From positions 1 to 25,771 of the forward strand of contig DAOWOP010000015.1 in assembly GCA_030642005.1 (NCBI GenBank): a stretch of DNA of 25,771 nt, in the 5' to 3' direction. This document shows, piece after piece, positions 17,801-25,701 of this stretch; position 1 is the first letter of the stretch; the number at the start of each line of letters is the position of its first letter. This stretch comes from Planctomycetales bacterium. Its GTDB lineage: Bacteria; Planctomycetota; Phycisphaerae; SM23-33. The notes beneath the pieces are model-generated. The model searched no databases. It was not told the DNA's origin and saw nothing but the letters and a program-made list of their open reading frames with translations. The position numbers and the translations under genes were made by a program.

Positions 17801-20800
17801 TTGTAGTAATAGACTGGGGCGCCTACCGTCCCTGCCTTGTAGGCAACGATGTCGCCGGCGGCGCCGCCGGCGCCGAAGGTCCTTGTAACCACGTTGTAGG
17901 TGTTTCCGGCAACAACGACCGCGCCGATGGCGCCGGCGTTCATTGCCATAATGTTCGGCGCTTCCGCCTCCTGAGCATAACTGTATTCATAAAAATCATA
18001 GCGGAGGGAGCCGTCATAATTGCCGCCGACGCTTACTGCGCCGAGGCTCGCAGCCGTGCCGTTCGTTACCGACAGGACATAGGAGCCTCCGCGGTCAATC
18101 GGGGCCGTAACGGACAGGTAGTACACATCCGCAGCCGGAGCGGTGAAGGTGATGGGCTTCTGCGTCGATCCCATCGACCACATGCCCATGTCCTCGACGG
18201 TTTCGTACCCGAGACTGTCCATCAATCGACCGCCGGAGTCGTACAGAAAGACCCCCATCCATGACTGGATGAACGGGTAATCCCAATCCCGCAGGTCCGG
18301 GTATCCCCATCCCCCCCCGCCGTCGATGGTAACGGTCTGTCCGGCCAGCAGCGGAAGCGCGTACCAGTCGCCGCTGCCGCTGTCACGGTACAGGCTGCCC
18401 AGGAGGAAGAAATCGCCCGCAGGGTGGGTGAGGAACTGGGCGTTGGTCATGCTGTTGTTGTTATAATCAACCAGGTCGCCATCGACCCACGCCGCGTCAA
18501 TCTCTTCGGCGGTCAGACCCGTCGGGTCGTACTCCATCTCATAGATGATGTCCCGCGGGATTGATACTTCCGAATCATTCTGCGCCCTGATGAACGAGTA
18601 GAGCGTGCCGCCGCGGGTGTCGATCTCCAGGATACCGCCCTTCGCGTCGATCCAGGAATCAGGCTCCAGGACTGTAATCATCTCCTCCTCTATGGGGTCG
18701 AAAACCTCGACTTTGCGCGACGGGCCGATGAGTTCAGCGTCCTCACCTGATCCCACGACCAGTCCGCCGCCGCCCTGACGGCTGATTACGTGGCCGATGT
18801 TCCCGAAGACGTCGATCTTGCCCCACAGGAAGCCCATTTCGACCAGATTGACGCTCCCGCCGGCATTTGTAAGGCTCCCGGCCAGCGTGCCGCCGATGAT
18901 GATCCTGCCCATGTCAAAGCCGCCGGAGCCGGCCATCATGTCAATGCTGATCAGGTAGTAGGTCCCATCAATCGGGACTGTTGAATACATGCTAGTCGGG
19001 TCGGCAGGGATCACCGAGAGGCTCGTCATCCCCGTAATGCCGACGGACTTGATCTTGGTGGACTCCCCGAAAAACCATGTGTCAATGAGGTAAAGCGAAT
19101 CGCCGGTAACAGCGTACAAGTCGTCGATGGCGTCGAATTCGATGCCGACAATGCCGGTTATGTCCAGGTTCATGAACAGCGAGGTCGTCGCATCGGTCGT
19201 GTCGATCAGCACCAGACTGTCGTCGGCGGGGTTCACGCCGTACAGGTCGCCGGCGCCGTCGAATGCCATGCTGGTAAGATCATCAACGTCCAACGGATCG
19301 GCTACCTGCCTGGTGGCGGTTCCGGTGGTCGTGTCGATCTTGATGAGGAAAGGCCCTGCCGGGTTGGGAACGGGCGAGTTTATCGGGTCAGTGCTTGTGA
19401 GCGTGCCGATTCCCCAAAGGTCGCCGGCGCCGTCGAAGGCAAGCGCGTGTACGGCGTCATAGCCAAATGCGGGGTTCGCCGAATCGGTCACCAGGCCCAA
19501 CTCCGTTACGTTGCCGGCGTTGTCGGAATGGACCAGCATCGAAGACTGGTTGATACGGACCAAGCGATAGCCGCTCTGCAGACCGACCGACCAGAGCATC
19601 CCAGGCTGGTTGGCGTCGAAGGTCAGCGAGGTCATGTCGGCCCTGGACGTGTCGCCCAGCAGCGCGCTGGCGGAGGAATTGGCTGGATTGATCGCGTAAA
19701 TCCGTCCGTTCGTCGCGCCGTATAACACCTCGCTGCCGCCGACATCGACGAATTCGATCCCGACAAATCCGCTGACCGGCAACAGCCCCGCCACGGCGCT
19801 TGCCGCGCCGGTAACCGTGTCGATGGTGTAGAGCGTTCGATTGGCGCTGTTGACGCCGTAGAGCGTTCCGGCGGCGTCGAAGGCGATACTACCGACGGCG
19901 GCCATACCGGTAATCGCCGGGCCTCGCGTTACCGCGCCGGTGGCCGGGTCGATCGTAATCAGGTACAGTCCGGCCACCAAGGACGGGTCGGCAATGTTGA
20001 GGTCCTCGACCATCGACGTCGCATACAGTACGCCGCCGCCGTTGAAATCCAGCCCTGTGACGTCCCTGTAAACGACCGTGGGCGGGTCGGCGACGTTTTG
20101 CAACAGGCCTATCAGCGCACACCCGCCCGTCGCGCTATTAATCGACACGAGTGAGGAAGTCTCGCCGACACTTCCGCTGTCAACGCCGAACATGTTACCG
20201 GCTGCATCCGAAGCGACCGCCTGGATGTTGCCGCCCAGCCCGCCGACGCTGCCGTCGCTGATGATCTTGCCGAAGTAGGCGGAAAGGTCCACCACGTAAG
20301 CATCCGTTCCGTCGGAGGCGACGGCCTGCACGTCCGTACCGATGCCGCCTTCCCCGAGGGCGGTTATGAGGGTGTAGGCCTCCGAGGCCGCAATCGAAAT
20401 ACCGGCATACAGGTTGCCGCCGGGAAACACGCCGATCACTGGAACGCCCGCCACATGGTCCGCCGTCAGCGCTACGGCGCTGTGGCGTATAGGGTTGTTA
20501 TTATCCGGATCGGCCGGATCAATATATGGATCCCGTTTGGATCCGATCACGACCCCGCCGCTGCCCGTCGGGGCGCTGGTGTACACCAACTCGAACTCAT
20601 CTTCCGGATCTTCCGGATCTTCGACAGCCCTTAAGAAACTCAACACAGGCAGGTTGGTCGAAGCGAATTGAGTGATATTGGTGGTCCAGTTTTCGCCGGT
20701 GGGCTGGTTAGCCTCCAACGTCGAGATCGTAAGAATCGTATCTTCGCTGCAACTGGCGATGTAAATCGCATATATCTCCGTCCGGCTGCCTCGCGGACTA

Positions 20801-21138
20801 TCACCTGCCTCCGGTTCCTCGTTATACTCGATCCACTGTTCGGTTTCGCCATTCACTATGGCCAGGTTGTCCGGCCAGAAGACCTGCATCATCAGGTCTC
20901 CGTCCCTCAGGCCAACGAGGTTGACAACTCCGCCAAAGTCTTCGTCGTAGCCGAATAACTCTATCGCGTCGTCATCCGCGCCGTGAAGGCTGACTCGAAC
21001 GGCTTCCCCGGCGCTGTTGTGATAGACAAAAAACTCTCCCCCGTAAACAGTCGTCAGCAGCAGTCTTTCCTCAAGGCTCTCGAAGCAGGGAAGAGAATCG
21101 AATTTCGTCTTTTTCCGTTTATGAGTCCTTCGCGACAT
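11869..21138 (-). CDS. Giant LEPR-XLL-type repetitive protein with C-terminal C39-like peptidase domain
   Basis: The product is 3089 residues from ATG 21138, chosen because GAGAGG lies 8 nt upstream (21147-21152); an upstream ATG at 21168 lacks this. The N-terminus is basic (MSRRTHKRKKTK), followed by SLEERLLLTT, a variant of the LEPR-XLL motif found on very large planctomycete proteins. No ordinary signal peptide is seen. Residues about 230-745 carry propeller-like repeats (FDGAGDLYGVN, FDAAGTLYGVN). A pre-peptidase-C-terminal-like region lies at about 893-1024. A long run of beta-solenoid-like repeats (GGSIGTLYLGGTLYG) extends to about 2640, with two aspartate-rich modules (AGIGPGPDGDYLAVGDN, AGVGPGADGFVGTGDD). 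An Ig-like region follows at about 2747-2863. The last 220 residues look like a C39-type papain-fold peptidase with Cys2883 (HGCSPTAAGM), His3040 (DHSITAVGYD) and Asn3058 (YYNTWD). It is probably an exported surface or matrix protein; its substrate is unknown. Confidence 0.88.
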   Translation of the reverse strand: MSRRTHKRKKTKFDSLPCFESLEERLLLTTVYGGEFFVYHNSAGEAVRVSLHGADDDAIELFGYDEDFGGVVNLVGLRDGDLMMQVFWPDNLAIVNGETEQWIEYNEEPEAGDSPRGSRTEIYAIYIASCSEDTILTISTLEANQPTGENWTTNITQFASTNLPVLSFLRAVEDPEDPEDEFELVYTSAPTGSGGVVIGSKRDPYIDPADPDNNNPIRHSAVALTADHVAGVPVIGVFPGGNLYAGISIAASEAYTLITALGEGGIGTDVQAVASDGTDAYVVDLSAYFGKIISDGSVGGLGGNIQAVASDAAGNMFGVDSGSVGETSSLVSINSATGGCALIGLLQNVADPPTVVYRDVTGLDFNGGGVLYATSMVEDLNIADPSLVAGLYLITIDPATGAVTRGPAITGMAAVGSIAFDAAGTLYGVNSANRTLYTIDTVTGAASAVAGLLPVSGFVGIEFVDVGGSEVLYGATNGRIYAINPANSSASALLGDTSRADMTSLTFDANQPGMLWSVGLQSGYRLVRINQSSMLVHSDNAGNVTELGLVTDSANPAFGYDAVHALAFDGAGDLWGIGTLTSTDPINSPVPNPAGPFLIKIDTTTGTATRQVADPLDVDDLTSMAFDGAGDLYGVNPADDSLVLIDTTDATTSLFMNLDITGIVGIEFDAIDDLYAVTGDSLYLIDTWFFGESTKIKSVGITGMTSLSVIPADPTSMYSTVPIDGTYYLISIDMMAGSGGFDMGRIIIGGTLAGSLTNAGGSVNLVEMGFLWGKIDVFGNIGHVISRQGGGGLVVGSGEDAELIGPSRKVEVFDPIEEEMITVLEPDSWIDAKGGILEIDTRGGTLYSFIRAQNDSEVSIPRDIIYEMEYDPTGLTAEEIDAAWVDGDLVDYNNNSMTNAQFLTHPAGDFFLLGSLYRDSGSGDWYALPLLAGQTVTIDGGGGWGYPDLRDWDYPFIQSWMGVFLYDSGGRLMDSLGYETVEDMGMWSMGSTQKPITFTAPAADVYYLSVTAPIDRGGSYVLSVTNGTAASLGAVSVGGNYDGSLRYDFYEYSYAQEAEAPNIMAMNAGAIGAVVVAGNTYNVVTRTFGAGGAAGDIVAYKAGTVGAPVYYYNYDGIYSDGNIGRVASTAGTFAADVAAGYSGGMYNHDAFIQNIVCAAYFAGGNIISSSGNIGIIEIAGDVGGISLTVNDDLLGGAGHVDLIDVGGNWGGGGGIPILSHGPGGDFGYIRVGGTIYLDYGGWYSPAEPTVFTDGQTRILNDDGGGRLTVTPEITAGMPVPTWSYVYIGVDDDAYPGFGAGGVIANLSINGSATLTTTGVVQLPDLDLTGLDPDATMNITIGGTGKVDIWYVHSDATVDSFVNTTTGGLVSGNFGADLLELRVAGSIGPQAGTTGAWLYGYEAAPASGDITTEPQYGWFHGTLNGLMVTGDLGMAYIGGALGDLRVIGTIGEVVVDSDGITPSGEWHGVTGIVWSQTRIDSIDVGDGLADDGGADVARAAIMSSGSIGTVSISGPRYVTGNMIFGELNGSIMARTNDIIDGVEVDAIGQVIGTNGAVCTAIIAASDLNIFQAMAAGLFLSGGIGTVSFSGPGTEITGADIKGHYVRTVSTSEDSNGINYTTIYAIDAPDNSYGVEEVIAGGPGMNNSSISVNGGGIGDVIGLGPNADIWSCVFVATDGMNTLSAQDLYQNGWHMPGTVEQITAYGDMFDNEVIVGALVRMGVAGDFTTNSFTVAGAIGTVTISGDFDNSVMILQGPTTANLWSLTVGGNISGTITSAGRIGSIISYGEITADISTLGRGGDSDVDLIQTSGGYTGTLRVGGNLEKFVSYVSLGDNPADTDGITQRFEVWGNVVNLAVGGEGNMYADLDVGGSIGTLYLGGTLYGRISANGMLYKITVRGSLGGLLDMDGDGTPETPRGSLNIGGTIQTMSIPTGSDIFADLSVGGSIGSIGLVGGSIVGNIESRFGTIGSINVINGDILGELKARAINKVSITNGTISGNIITTGGSLTALAMGSSTLDADITVEGGTIDYIYFVGTNFAAGRTIYASGGLGSVTISGGNIAGDLVSRRNIWNFRILSGNLTGNVWAETDITNLSVYGNVQGSVIRSGGSIGTLGLYGLTNSIISSARDINRLIVLGNVSNSMVLAGFDVGPDMAVGGGDDTLHSGSIGATSITGQMQDSIFVAGIGPGPDGDYLAVGDNVMAAGISNVGWMSVQGGFNGAGNGILAETRIDPTSKAIAAAAGVFVFEDIPAPAITPPYGPNVFGALTGPATTRLDMPDGLTLILAGDGIAEYDGAGNLTFERTTARSYLKLIYNGGGAYGTTINITGADDSPLGYLVVDPDITVGNVTVDGRVNTLQVGGVAAGSAWNLPGGAAWAKLGDPSNMDLTAGGLGYLILSSGYAGGTLTADSVLSLGVAGSVGAALDLGSAGTINIFGNFTGVLESWGTIGFFGVAGTLSGDVDVYCGDLLALRADAGLSGTVNLSPQTLIDAGGNPVEYGGGKTNAVYIVTGDFGGGAATATYRTTGGIGMFTVGAGKFTGLLSTGGNLGTLTVNGEMTGQAWAAGSISLVSTNNMTGAMLAASGDLLSAYVRGNMTDSYIFAGFNPGDAGFDAAHGDEDANLQIDAFTPLAWRTSENADHVRSGRINNVGIAGTMTRSVISAGVGPGADGFVGTGDDLVLGASTITVQVFVFGDIVGSANASESYGIYAANNLPFVIYHGSQPFSSNGNARVGTYMDVLAGNPTVIRVLETANSFIAYLNHPLNPGTVDSPAFAVLASVDEDFSTMMDNTDVSGSATISYNSSDYSVVITLNSGTWELLGVGDHFQVTLTDTLADSRGNILDGDYVGVFPSGDGTPGGDFVYSFQIGQVYLADVPAYGVWWHGCSPTAAGMVMGYYDAFAGYEDLIVGDASTQTDDVNDAIASPGNVADYALYDGVDDGDWFVPYPDMSEIDPAGTHTDDSVADFMHTSRSAEGLTYGGSWTWMIGLGVEEFVSYRLPGHTAATTDVVWGALTMSMYVSEIKAGRPVMLVVDSSGDGTLDHSITAVGYDLINQQYAYYNTWDTGLHWADFQGVTYGQSFGIHMATFVTMN

Positions 21139-21249
21139 AAACCTATCCTCTCGAATTATGCCAAGCATTTCCCCGTCATTCCTCCCGCTCGCAACAACCT
21201 GTGGTCTTGCAATATATTACGTCATTACGTCGGGTTTTTACTGGTGTTA

Positions 21250-21279
21250 ATTATTACCTGCCGGCCCCTCCCAAGTCAA
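21250..21279 (-). promoter_or_regulatory. Sigma70-type promoter of the giant gene
   Basis: On the minus strand TTGACT (21274-21279) is followed after 18 nt by AATAAT (21250-21255); each box matches consensus at 5/6. It lies 65 bp after the asparagine synthase stop and about 110 nt upstream of the giant gene start. Just downstream, at 21216-21231, an exact tandem 8-mer (ATTACGTC twice on the plus strand) could be an operator, but this is weak. Confidence 0.6.
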
Positions 21280-21343
21280 GGCAATTTTCACTCGCATCTG
21301 TTGGCCGGCCGGGGTTGCAAAGGCGAGGGTTGTGCGGGATATA

Positions 21344-23248
21344 TCAGGCCGTCTTGTGGCTTGCATCCATGAATTGTTTATACCAGAGTTCCAGGCATAG
21401 CGCCCCCCACAGAGTTCGGCCGAAGGGCTGTTCCGAGTCGATCGCACCGGCCAGTGCCCCAACGTCGAAAAGGCCCCTCTCCCGGCAGCGTTTGGATAAG
21501 AGGATGTCCCCGGCGTAATCCCGCAACTCGCTCTGAAGCCACTGGGCCAGTGGAACAGGAAACCCCATCTTGTCCTTGCGGTTCAGCACCGCTTCGGGGA
21601 CCAGGTTTCTCACGGCTCGGCGAAACAGATACTTCAACTGCCCGTTCTTGAACTTGGTAACCGGCGGGACCGACGCCATCAGTTCAACAAGGCGGTGGTC
21701 GAGCAGCGGCACGCGGGACTCCAGGCCCCACGCCATGCTTGTGCGGTCCTCGACGTGAAGCAGCGATTGGAGATGCCCTTTGAGATCAAAGTTGAAAATG
21801 CGGTTGATCATTGCCGCCGCGCTGTGGCTGTCGAAGATGCTTCGAAACTGCTCGAACGTGCGCTCACGGTCGGCGGAAAATTCCGGGCTGAGAAACGCCC
21901 GGTTGTCCGAAAAACGGTCCACCAGTCGAAAATAGCGCCGCGCAGGATCATCAAAAAGCCCATCCTTCCAGAAGTTCTTCAACATGGGAACATAGATTTC
22001 CAGGCTCGGCAGGCTGGGGACGATGGTTTCAAGCGTGGCGACGTAATGGGTACGGTGGGCCGTCTCTTCGATGGCGCCCTTGATACATTCTTCGAGATAG
22101 GCAATCAGGTATCTGGCGTAGCCGATGAACAGTTCGTCGCCGCCCTGGCCGCCAAGGACGACCTTTACGTGTTCGGAGGCTAGTTTGGAGACCCAGTACT
22201 GTGGAAAGACGCCGGGGCCGGCCGCCGGCTCGTCCATGAAGTAGATGATCTTCTCAATCGACCGGGCAAAGTCATCGCAAGTAAGGTAGGTTTCCAGGTA
22301 TTCGGTATCAGTCGCCTTGGCAACCTCTCTTGCGTAACGGGTCTCGTCAAAGGCCCGCCCTTCTCGAAAAGCACCCGTGAAGGTCTTCAGCGGCGCGTCG
22401 TCTCCAAGCAGCATCCTGGTCAGGCAGACGATAGCGCTCGAATCAAGTCCGCCGGAAAGGTGCGCACCGAGAGGCACGTCGGCGCGGAGTCGCAGACGAA
22501 CCGAATCTTCCAGAAGCCGGTTCAGTTTATCGACAAACCATGTTTCGTCTTTGTCGCTGTCGGCATCGAAGCGAATGTCCCAATAGCACGAAATTTTCGG
22601 CCTATGTCCTAAACGCATAACCAGGTTGTGTCCGGGGAGCAACTTCTGTACGCCTTCGAAAAGGGTTGTGTCGCCAAGACAGAACTGCCAGGTCAGGTAA
22701 TGCCTCATGCCGTCCTCGCTGGGCTTCGGCAAGACCGCCCCTGCCGACAGAATCGCTTTGATCTCCGAGGCGAATGTAAATGTCCGCCCATCCCAGGTGT
22801 AATAGAAGGGCTTAATGCCGATCCTGTCTCGTGAGCAGAAAAGCGTGCGATTTCGACTGTCCCAAACGGCAAAGGCCCACATGCCGTTAAAGCGTTTTAC
22901 GCACTCAGGCCCCCACTCTTCATAGGCGTGAACGATTACCTCGGTGTCGGAGTGGGTTCGGAACCGGTGCCCCTTTTGCCTGAGGTCCCTGGCGATGTCC
23001 TGGTAGTTGTAGATGCAGCCGTTGAAGGTGATCCAGATTGTCTCGTCTTCGTTGGCCAGCGGTTGATGGCCCAATTCCGGGTCTATGATGGACAGGCGTT
23101 TGTGCCCCAGCCCGCACTCGCCGCCCGGAGATATCCAGACGCCTTCGTCGTCCGGACCTCGATGCGCCATGCTCTCCAGCATACGACCGAGCGTCTCGGC
23201 TGGAGTCTCAGTCGGGCCACGCCCGCAAATACCCGCAATTCCACACAT
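21344..23248 (-). CDS. asnB: Asparagine synthase (glutamine-hydrolysing)
   Basis: The product is 634 residues. It begins MCGIAGICG, giving the catalytic Cys2 of the class II glutamine amidotransferase after Met removal, with the usual amidotransferase residues (AHRGPDDEGVW, NGCIYNYQDI, THSDTEVIVHAYEEWG). The synthetase half has the PP-loop SGGLDSS (265-271) and GGQGGDELFIGYARY. It converts aspartate and glutamine to asparagine and glutamate with ATP. Enzymes of this length also occur in exopolysaccharide and exosortase-linked loci, where they may amidate sugars or peptides; I cannot tell these apart here. The start codon directly abuts the TAG stop of the upstream gene (TAGATG), suggesting translational coupling; GAGGGG lies upstream. 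The gene symbol is given for the family. Confidence 0.93.
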   Translation of the reverse strand: MCGIAGICGRGPTETPAETLGRMLESMAHRGPDDEGVWISPGGECGLGHKRLSIIDPELGHQPLANEDETIWITFNGCIYNYQDIARDLRQKGHRFRTHSDTEVIVHAYEEWGPECVKRFNGMWAFAVWDSRNRTLFCSRDRIGIKPFYYTWDGRTFTFASEIKAILSAGAVLPKPSEDGMRHYLTWQFCLGDTTLFEGVQKLLPGHNLVMRLGHRPKISCYWDIRFDADSDKDETWFVDKLNRLLEDSVRLRLRADVPLGAHLSGGLDSSAIVCLTRMLLGDDAPLKTFTGAFREGRAFDETRYAREVAKATDTEYLETYLTCDDFARSIEKIIYFMDEPAAGPGVFPQYWVSKLASEHVKVVLGGQGGDELFIGYARYLIAYLEECIKGAIEETAHRTHYVATLETIVPSLPSLEIYVPMLKNFWKDGLFDDPARRYFRLVDRFSDNRAFLSPEFSADRERTFEQFRSIFDSHSAAAMINRIFNFDLKGHLQSLLHVEDRTSMAWGLESRVPLLDHRLVELMASVPPVTKFKNGQLKYLFRRAVRNLVPEAVLNRKDKMGFPVPLAQWLQSELRDYAGDILLSKRCRERGLFDVGALAGAIDSEQPFGRTLWGALCLELWYKQFMDASHKTA

Positions 23249-25570
23249 CTATCGCCCCTCACATCGATTCGAAGCGCCCAAAGATTGTTCCGGAACGTGC
23301 TTTTCCATCTTCTGGCGGAATAATAATCCCATCGCCTTTGCAAGATAAGCCATTCTGAGTCTAAGTTTCGGCTTCGACATTTTCTTTGCCTTGCACAGGC
23401 GCAGGCTTTCCCTGATGTGGTTTTCGTAAAGAGCCCTCATCTTCGGATCATCGACAACGGTCAGCATCCTTCCAATCGACAAGCCGCCCTCCCAGGAATC
23501 ACGACTGATCGGCCCCCTGGTTCCATCCAGGTACATGTTGAAGACCAGCGGATCGTCTGTCATGGTCCGCTTGTACGTATTGATGATGCGCTTCATCAGA
23601 TAGTTACTGATGAGGTTCGCCTTGTATATCTCCATCAATAGTCTCGCCTCTATTCTACTGTGCGCCGAGTCCGCGATAAGAGAGCCTCTACCGGGGCTGT
23701 ATGGCCATATTACGCAGGATTCGTCCCACGAATCAGTCTCAATACTATAAACAAGAAACCGCGAGAGACTGACGGCCTTCCTGGCGGCCTTTTTTTCCTT
23801 TGTAATCCAATATCGCTGAAGCCAGACATGCGCCATACCGCCCAGAACATTTGCCACCGGCATGGCGTCGCGGGAGTATTCAGAATACCAATAATAGGCC
23901 CGTTCTTCCGCCCCTTCTTCGAGAATCCGCACATACGCTTTGTCCCAGGAATCAAGAATCCTGTTGGCCTTGGCCAGGTAATCCGAGACCCTTTTTCTTT
24001 CCTCCTGTGTCAAATCCTCGTCGGAACTTATGCACGATATTGCTTCGTAAATAGCGCCGAGACAAACATACGATTGAAATGTATATTTCGTGTACGGAGG
24101 ATTTACCGTTCCGTCCGAAAACGCGTCGAAGGGAGTGCTCCTTCCCCATCCGAGGACTTCACCCTCGAATACTCCTCTCAAGGAGTACAAATATCCAATC
24201 AATCGCAACATATTCTTGCGCAGACTCGCGTTTTCCACCAGGTTCACGGTGTGCGTATTAAGCAATCGCTTGAAATCACAACAACTTGAAAGGAGTGCTG
24301 AGACTTGATTCGAAGTATCATACTCATCCGGATCCTTTCCTTCATTTGCCAGCATCTCCTGCAGCAGCGCTCGCCACTCGGAATACAAGTCCCTGTATGC
24401 GCCGTCCTTTCCCGACGTCATGGACAAGGAGGGGGCGTTCACCTTTTCGTCAAGTGCGCCTGTCAGGGTAAAATACCCCTGCTTCGAAATAAATCGCCCC
24501 GTCAGCGAATAAGGCAGAAGATAAAAACCTTTGTGAGTCGTACCGTAAAAGTAATAATAATAGTAGAAGGCGATAAGCCCGCCGTCCTGATTCCTGGCCA
24601 ACTGTTCCTCACGAACGTCCGGCTTGATGAACCAGTTGTAAAAGCCATATACGCGATTGTTGTCGAGCAGCCACATGAGCCTGTCCCGCGGCGCCAGCGA
24701 CGCCATCAGGTAATCCTTTCCGATGTGGAAGGCCAGGTTGGTTTCGGCATCGACGATTATGTTCTCGGCCCACACGAGCCTGTGGCTGGAGAAAAAGGGG
24801 CCTAGAATCGTTTTCCCATCGTAACTACAGGAAGGAAAGTTCCACACATAGCCAACCGATTTTGACCGAATTCCCTGCAATTCCAGGAGAATCGCCATGA
24901 GATTGCTCAGTTCAGAGCAATCAGCGAGTTCGTTTCTGATAAAATCCAATGGGTCGTTCGGATTGGCTACGACTGTGCCAAATTTATAGTTGCCGTGCAC
25001 CAGGTTCATGATATTGAGAACTATGTACTGTTTTTCCGTCAGGCCTGGATACCTTTCGGCGAGATACTCCAGATTTTCGGACAAGTCACGAAATAGCATG
25101 TTTCGGAAGAATCTCGCCAGCGACTCCGACTTGTACTTCCTCTCAACGGCGACATTCACCCACGTGCGAAGTTTATCCTTGTACCTGGCAGCGAATTCGA
25201 TAAACGCCTCCCGGCTGTTGAAATACACCCCCTCATGAAGATGTCTTGGAACATTATCGAGATGTAACCGACTCGCCAGAGTCGGATGCCACGGCGCATC
25301 GTGCCGAAAGGGAGGCATCTCGCCGTTCCACGTGTACCCGTTTATCACAACCGGTTCTTCTTTGGAGAGTGGAGCGTCGGCAACATCCTTATTCAGGGGA
25401 AAAATAACCTTTGCCGAAGTGGGGGACGCTTTTTCGGAGCTTTGCTCCGGGCGAACTCCCGGTTCCACAGAGTCCAAATGTTCTTTTCCCACAACCAACA
25501 GCAATGCGATCAAAAGAACCAGACATGTACACAACAATACCTTCTTGTAGTGTCGAGCAATCAGATGCAT
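23249..25570 (-). CDS. Membrane-anchored transglutaminase-like protein with alpha-helical C-terminal region
   Basis: The product is 773 residues from ATG 25570, preceded by GAGGATAAG. Upstream ATGs at 25648 and 25618 lie at or before the promoter, so they cannot be used from it. An N-terminal anchor (KKVLLCTCLVLLIALLLVVG) places the rest outside the cytoplasm. Residues about 180-285 look like a transglutaminase/papain-like core with Cys218 (ELADCSELSNLMAILLELQG), His263 (SSHRLVWAENIIVD) and Asp274. The C-terminal half is rich in helices (DSAHSRIEARLLMEIYKANL) and loosely resembles alpha/alpha-toroid regions of polysaccharide-modifying proteins; that is weak. It is the first gene of a two-gene unit with asparagine synthase. 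A role in peptide, cell-wall or polysaccharide chemistry is possible; the exact function is unknown. Confidence 0.75.
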   Translation of the reverse strand: MHLIARHYKKVLLCTCLVLLIALLLVVGKEHLDSVEPGVRPEQSSEKASPTSAKVIFPLNKDVADAPLSKEEPVVINGYTWNGEMPPFRHDAPWHPTLASRLHLDNVPRHLHEGVYFNSREAFIEFAARYKDKLRTWVNVAVERKYKSESLARFFRNMLFRDLSENLEYLAERYPGLTEKQYIVLNIMNLVHGNYKFGTVVANPNDPLDFIRNELADCSELSNLMAILLELQGIRSKSVGYVWNFPSCSYDGKTILGPFFSSHRLVWAENIIVDAETNLAFHIGKDYLMASLAPRDRLMWLLDNNRVYGFYNWFIKPDVREEQLARNQDGGLIAFYYYYYFYGTTHKGFYLLPYSLTGRFISKQGYFTLTGALDEKVNAPSLSMTSGKDGAYRDLYSEWRALLQEMLANEGKDPDEYDTSNQVSALLSSCCDFKRLLNTHTVNLVENASLRKNMLRLIGYLYSLRGVFEGEVLGWGRSTPFDAFSDGTVNPPYTKYTFQSYVCLGAIYEAISCISSDEDLTQEERKRVSDYLAKANRILDSWDKAYVRILEEGAEERAYYWYSEYSRDAMPVANVLGGMAHVWLQRYWITKEKKAARKAVSLSRFLVYSIETDSWDESCVIWPYSPGRGSLIADSAHSRIEARLLMEIYKANLISNYLMKRIINTYKRTMTDDPLVFNMYLDGTRGPISRDSWEGGLSIGRMLTVVDDPKMRALYENHIRESLRLCKAKKMSKPKLRLRMAYLAKAMGLLFRQKMEKHVPEQSLGASNRCEGR

Positions 25571-25615
25571 TCTTATCCTCGTTCCTGCGTTGAACTCAAC
25601 CTGCTTCCTGAAGGG

Positions 25616-25644
25616 CATATAGCACAGCAATATACATTTGTCAA
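25616..25644 (-). promoter_or_regulatory. Extended -10 promoter of the transglutaminase-like/asnB unit
   Basis: On the minus strand a perfect TTGACA (25639-25644) is separated by 17 nt from TATATG (25616-25621), which is preceded by the extended element TGC. Transcription would start near 25609, about 40 nt before the ATG at 25570. This fixes the translation start. Confidence 0.7.
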
Positions 25645-25701
25645 GCAACCCGCCGAGCAGATAGCGTAAAATGTCATGTGCTCGCCGCGGCGAACCCTAC
25701 G

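Noticed and set aside
11836..18264. Many long plus-strand open frames opposite the giant gene
   Set aside because: They are shadows of the GC-rich, repetitive minus-strand reading frame; products are low-complexity with no family features.
25571..25648. Longer transglutaminase-like frame starting at ATG 25648
   Set aside because: That ATG and the one at 25618 overlap or precede the promoter boxes; the GAGGA-preceded ATG at 25570 leads directly into the membrane anchor.
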